A stretch of DNA of 8,235 nucleotides from NCBI GenBank assembly GCA_021815005.1, contig JAKAHL010000073.1, forward strand, positions 1-8,235, given 5' to 3'. The notes beneath the pieces were generated by a model. That model ran no database searches and was not told the origin of the DNA. It saw nothing but the letters and a program-made list of their open reading frames with translations. Of this stretch, positions 7,356 through 8,235 are shown one piece after another. A program made the position numbers and the translations under genes. Position 1 is the first letter of the stretch; each line of letters begins with the position of its first letter. The stretch is from Chloroflexota bacterium. GTDB taxonomy: Bacteria > Chloroflexota > Limnocylindria > Limnocylindrales > CSP1-4.

Positions 7356-7370
7356 CGGGCGCCCGGCACG

Positions 7371-8234
7371 TCAGCCGAAGCGCTCGAGATCGCCAAGCGG
7401 CAGGACGACCGGGCTCGGCTCGCCGTCGAGCTGCACGCGCGCAGCCTCGAGGTGGACGCCGCCGGCGAACCGCCACAGGCCCGCCGGCTCGAGCACCCTT
7501 CCCTCGGCGCCCAGGTTGGGGCCCGACCGCACGCGGACCCAGTCGGGCGCCACCTCGGGCAGATCGACGGCCGAGCCGTCGAACACGAGCGCCGGCGGGT
7601 CCACGAGCAGCGCGACCTCGTGGCCGGCCAGCCGCTCGAGCAGCGCCGCCAGCGGGGTCGCGATCGGGCGTCGCAGCGCACCGTCGAGGGCGAGCACGGC
7701 GAACGGCTCGGGCATGTGGAGGGCTGCCCGCTGCCGCCGCTCAGAGGCCTGGAAGTCGCGCAGGTCCTTGCCGGCGATCGCGGCCGCGATGATGCCCCGC
7801 ACGCCCATGGCGCGCGCCCGGGTGAGCGCCTCCGCGTCGATCCGCGAGCCGACCACCAGGATGCTCCCGGTCCGACCCACGTCGATGCCGCCGGGACGGA
7901 GCTCGCCGAACGGGTCCGTCGCCAGCTCGAGCCGACCGCGCGAGGTCGTGCCGACCGCGAGCGTTCCGCGGAGCGCCAGGCCGGCGACCCGGATGCGGAT
8001 CAGGGCGCCGGGACGGACCTCGGTGACGATCCCCGACACGGCGGACGTGATCGGCGCGCGATGGTCGCCGGTGACCAGCCGCCAGCGCGTGGCCTTGCCG
8101 GGCACGGGACCCAGCAGCTCCCCGTCGGCCGGTCGGTCGGCGCGGTGGCGGCGGCCGGGTGCCGGGGCCCAACGGCCGCCGGCCAGGGGGCGCTCGCCCT
8201 CCGGCAGGCGCACGTCCACCTCGTCCAGCCTGCG
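7371..8234 (-). CDS. Unrecognised protein, C-terminal part (5' end beyond the window)
   Basis: I do not recognise this gene. The frame is open to the right edge, with 287 residues visible before TGA. A GTG at 8219 is possible as a start, but open codons continue upstream of it (RRLDE), so the gene probably begins outside. Counting from the edge, the first 50 residues are Arg/Pro/Gly-rich. Residues 58-83 (DHRAPITSAVSGIVTEVRPG and following) resemble a barrel-sandwich strand pair of the lipoyl/biotinyl or RnfC type. A central region (118-190) has alternating hydrophobic strands and GVRGIIAA. The end (233-287; VRVRSGPNLGAEGRV, later ARVQLDG and VVLPLGDLERFG) looks like a KOW-type small barrel. 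No signal peptide, membrane segment or obvious catalytic motif is visible. It ends 54 bp before tsaE on the same strand, so a shared transcript is possible. Coding status is supported by strand, the long open frame and protein-like composition. Confidence 0.8.
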   Translation of the reverse strand, partial: RRLDEVDVRLPEGERPLAGGRWAPAPGRRHRADRPADGELLGPVPGKATRWRLVTGDHRAPITSAVSGIVTEVRPGALIRIRVAGLALRGTLAVGTTSRGRLELATDPFGELRPGGIDVGRTGSILVVGSRIDAEALTRARAMGVRGIIAAAIAGKDLRDFQASERRQRAALHMPEPFAVLALDGALRRPIATPLAALLERLAGHEVALLVDPPALVFDGSAVDLPEVAPDWVRVRSGPNLGAEGRVLEPAGLWRFAGGVHLEAARVQLDGEPSPVVLPLGDLERFG

Positions 8235-8235
8235 G

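Overview
This window reads as a chromosomal housekeeping block from a very GC-rich bacterium (third codon positions are almost all G or C). All genes lie on the minus strand, so they are transcribed from the right edge to the left. Start codons are GTG or ATG and every visible stop is TGA. The protein set (bacterial t6A enzymes, RsmA and MEP-pathway IspE) fits a GC-rich Chloroflexota or Actinomycetota lineage. A Chloroflexota relative such as the Limnocylindria is my preferred guess from gene order and protein style, but the sequence alone does not prove it.

Layout in transcription order. (1) The C-terminal 287 residues of an unrecognised protein enter from the right edge (8234-7371). (2) After a 54-bp gap that may hold a promoter for a leaderless mRNA comes tsaE-tsaB-rimI-tsaD-rsmA (7316-3622), in which every junction is a 4-nt ATGA or GTGA stop/start overlap. 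TsaE, TsaB and TsaD make the N6-threonylcarbamoyl (t6A) modification at position 37 of ANN-decoding tRNAs. RimI acetylates protein N-termini, classically ribosomal protein S18. RsmA dimethylates two adenosines of 16S rRNA, so the cassette is about the translation apparatus. (3) A 99-bp gap carries a perfect 7+1+7 interrupted palindrome, a possible -10 element and a clear Shine-Dalgarno. It precedes an ABC exporter pair: an ATPase (3522-2755) and a 597-residue membrane protein (2758-965), again joined by ATGA. (4) ispE (915 to the left edge, 3' end missing) follows after 49 bp and has its own Shine-Dalgarno. An 18-codon frame bridges the permease stop and the ispE start with a 4-nt overlap at each end.

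I see no mobile element, CRISPR array, tRNA or rRNA, and no dedicated defence system. No stretch over 300 bp lacks a gene. The most interesting items are the unrecognised gene upstream of tsaE, the ABC exporter placed between rsmA and ispE with its own regulatory-looking leader, and the bridging micro-ORF.
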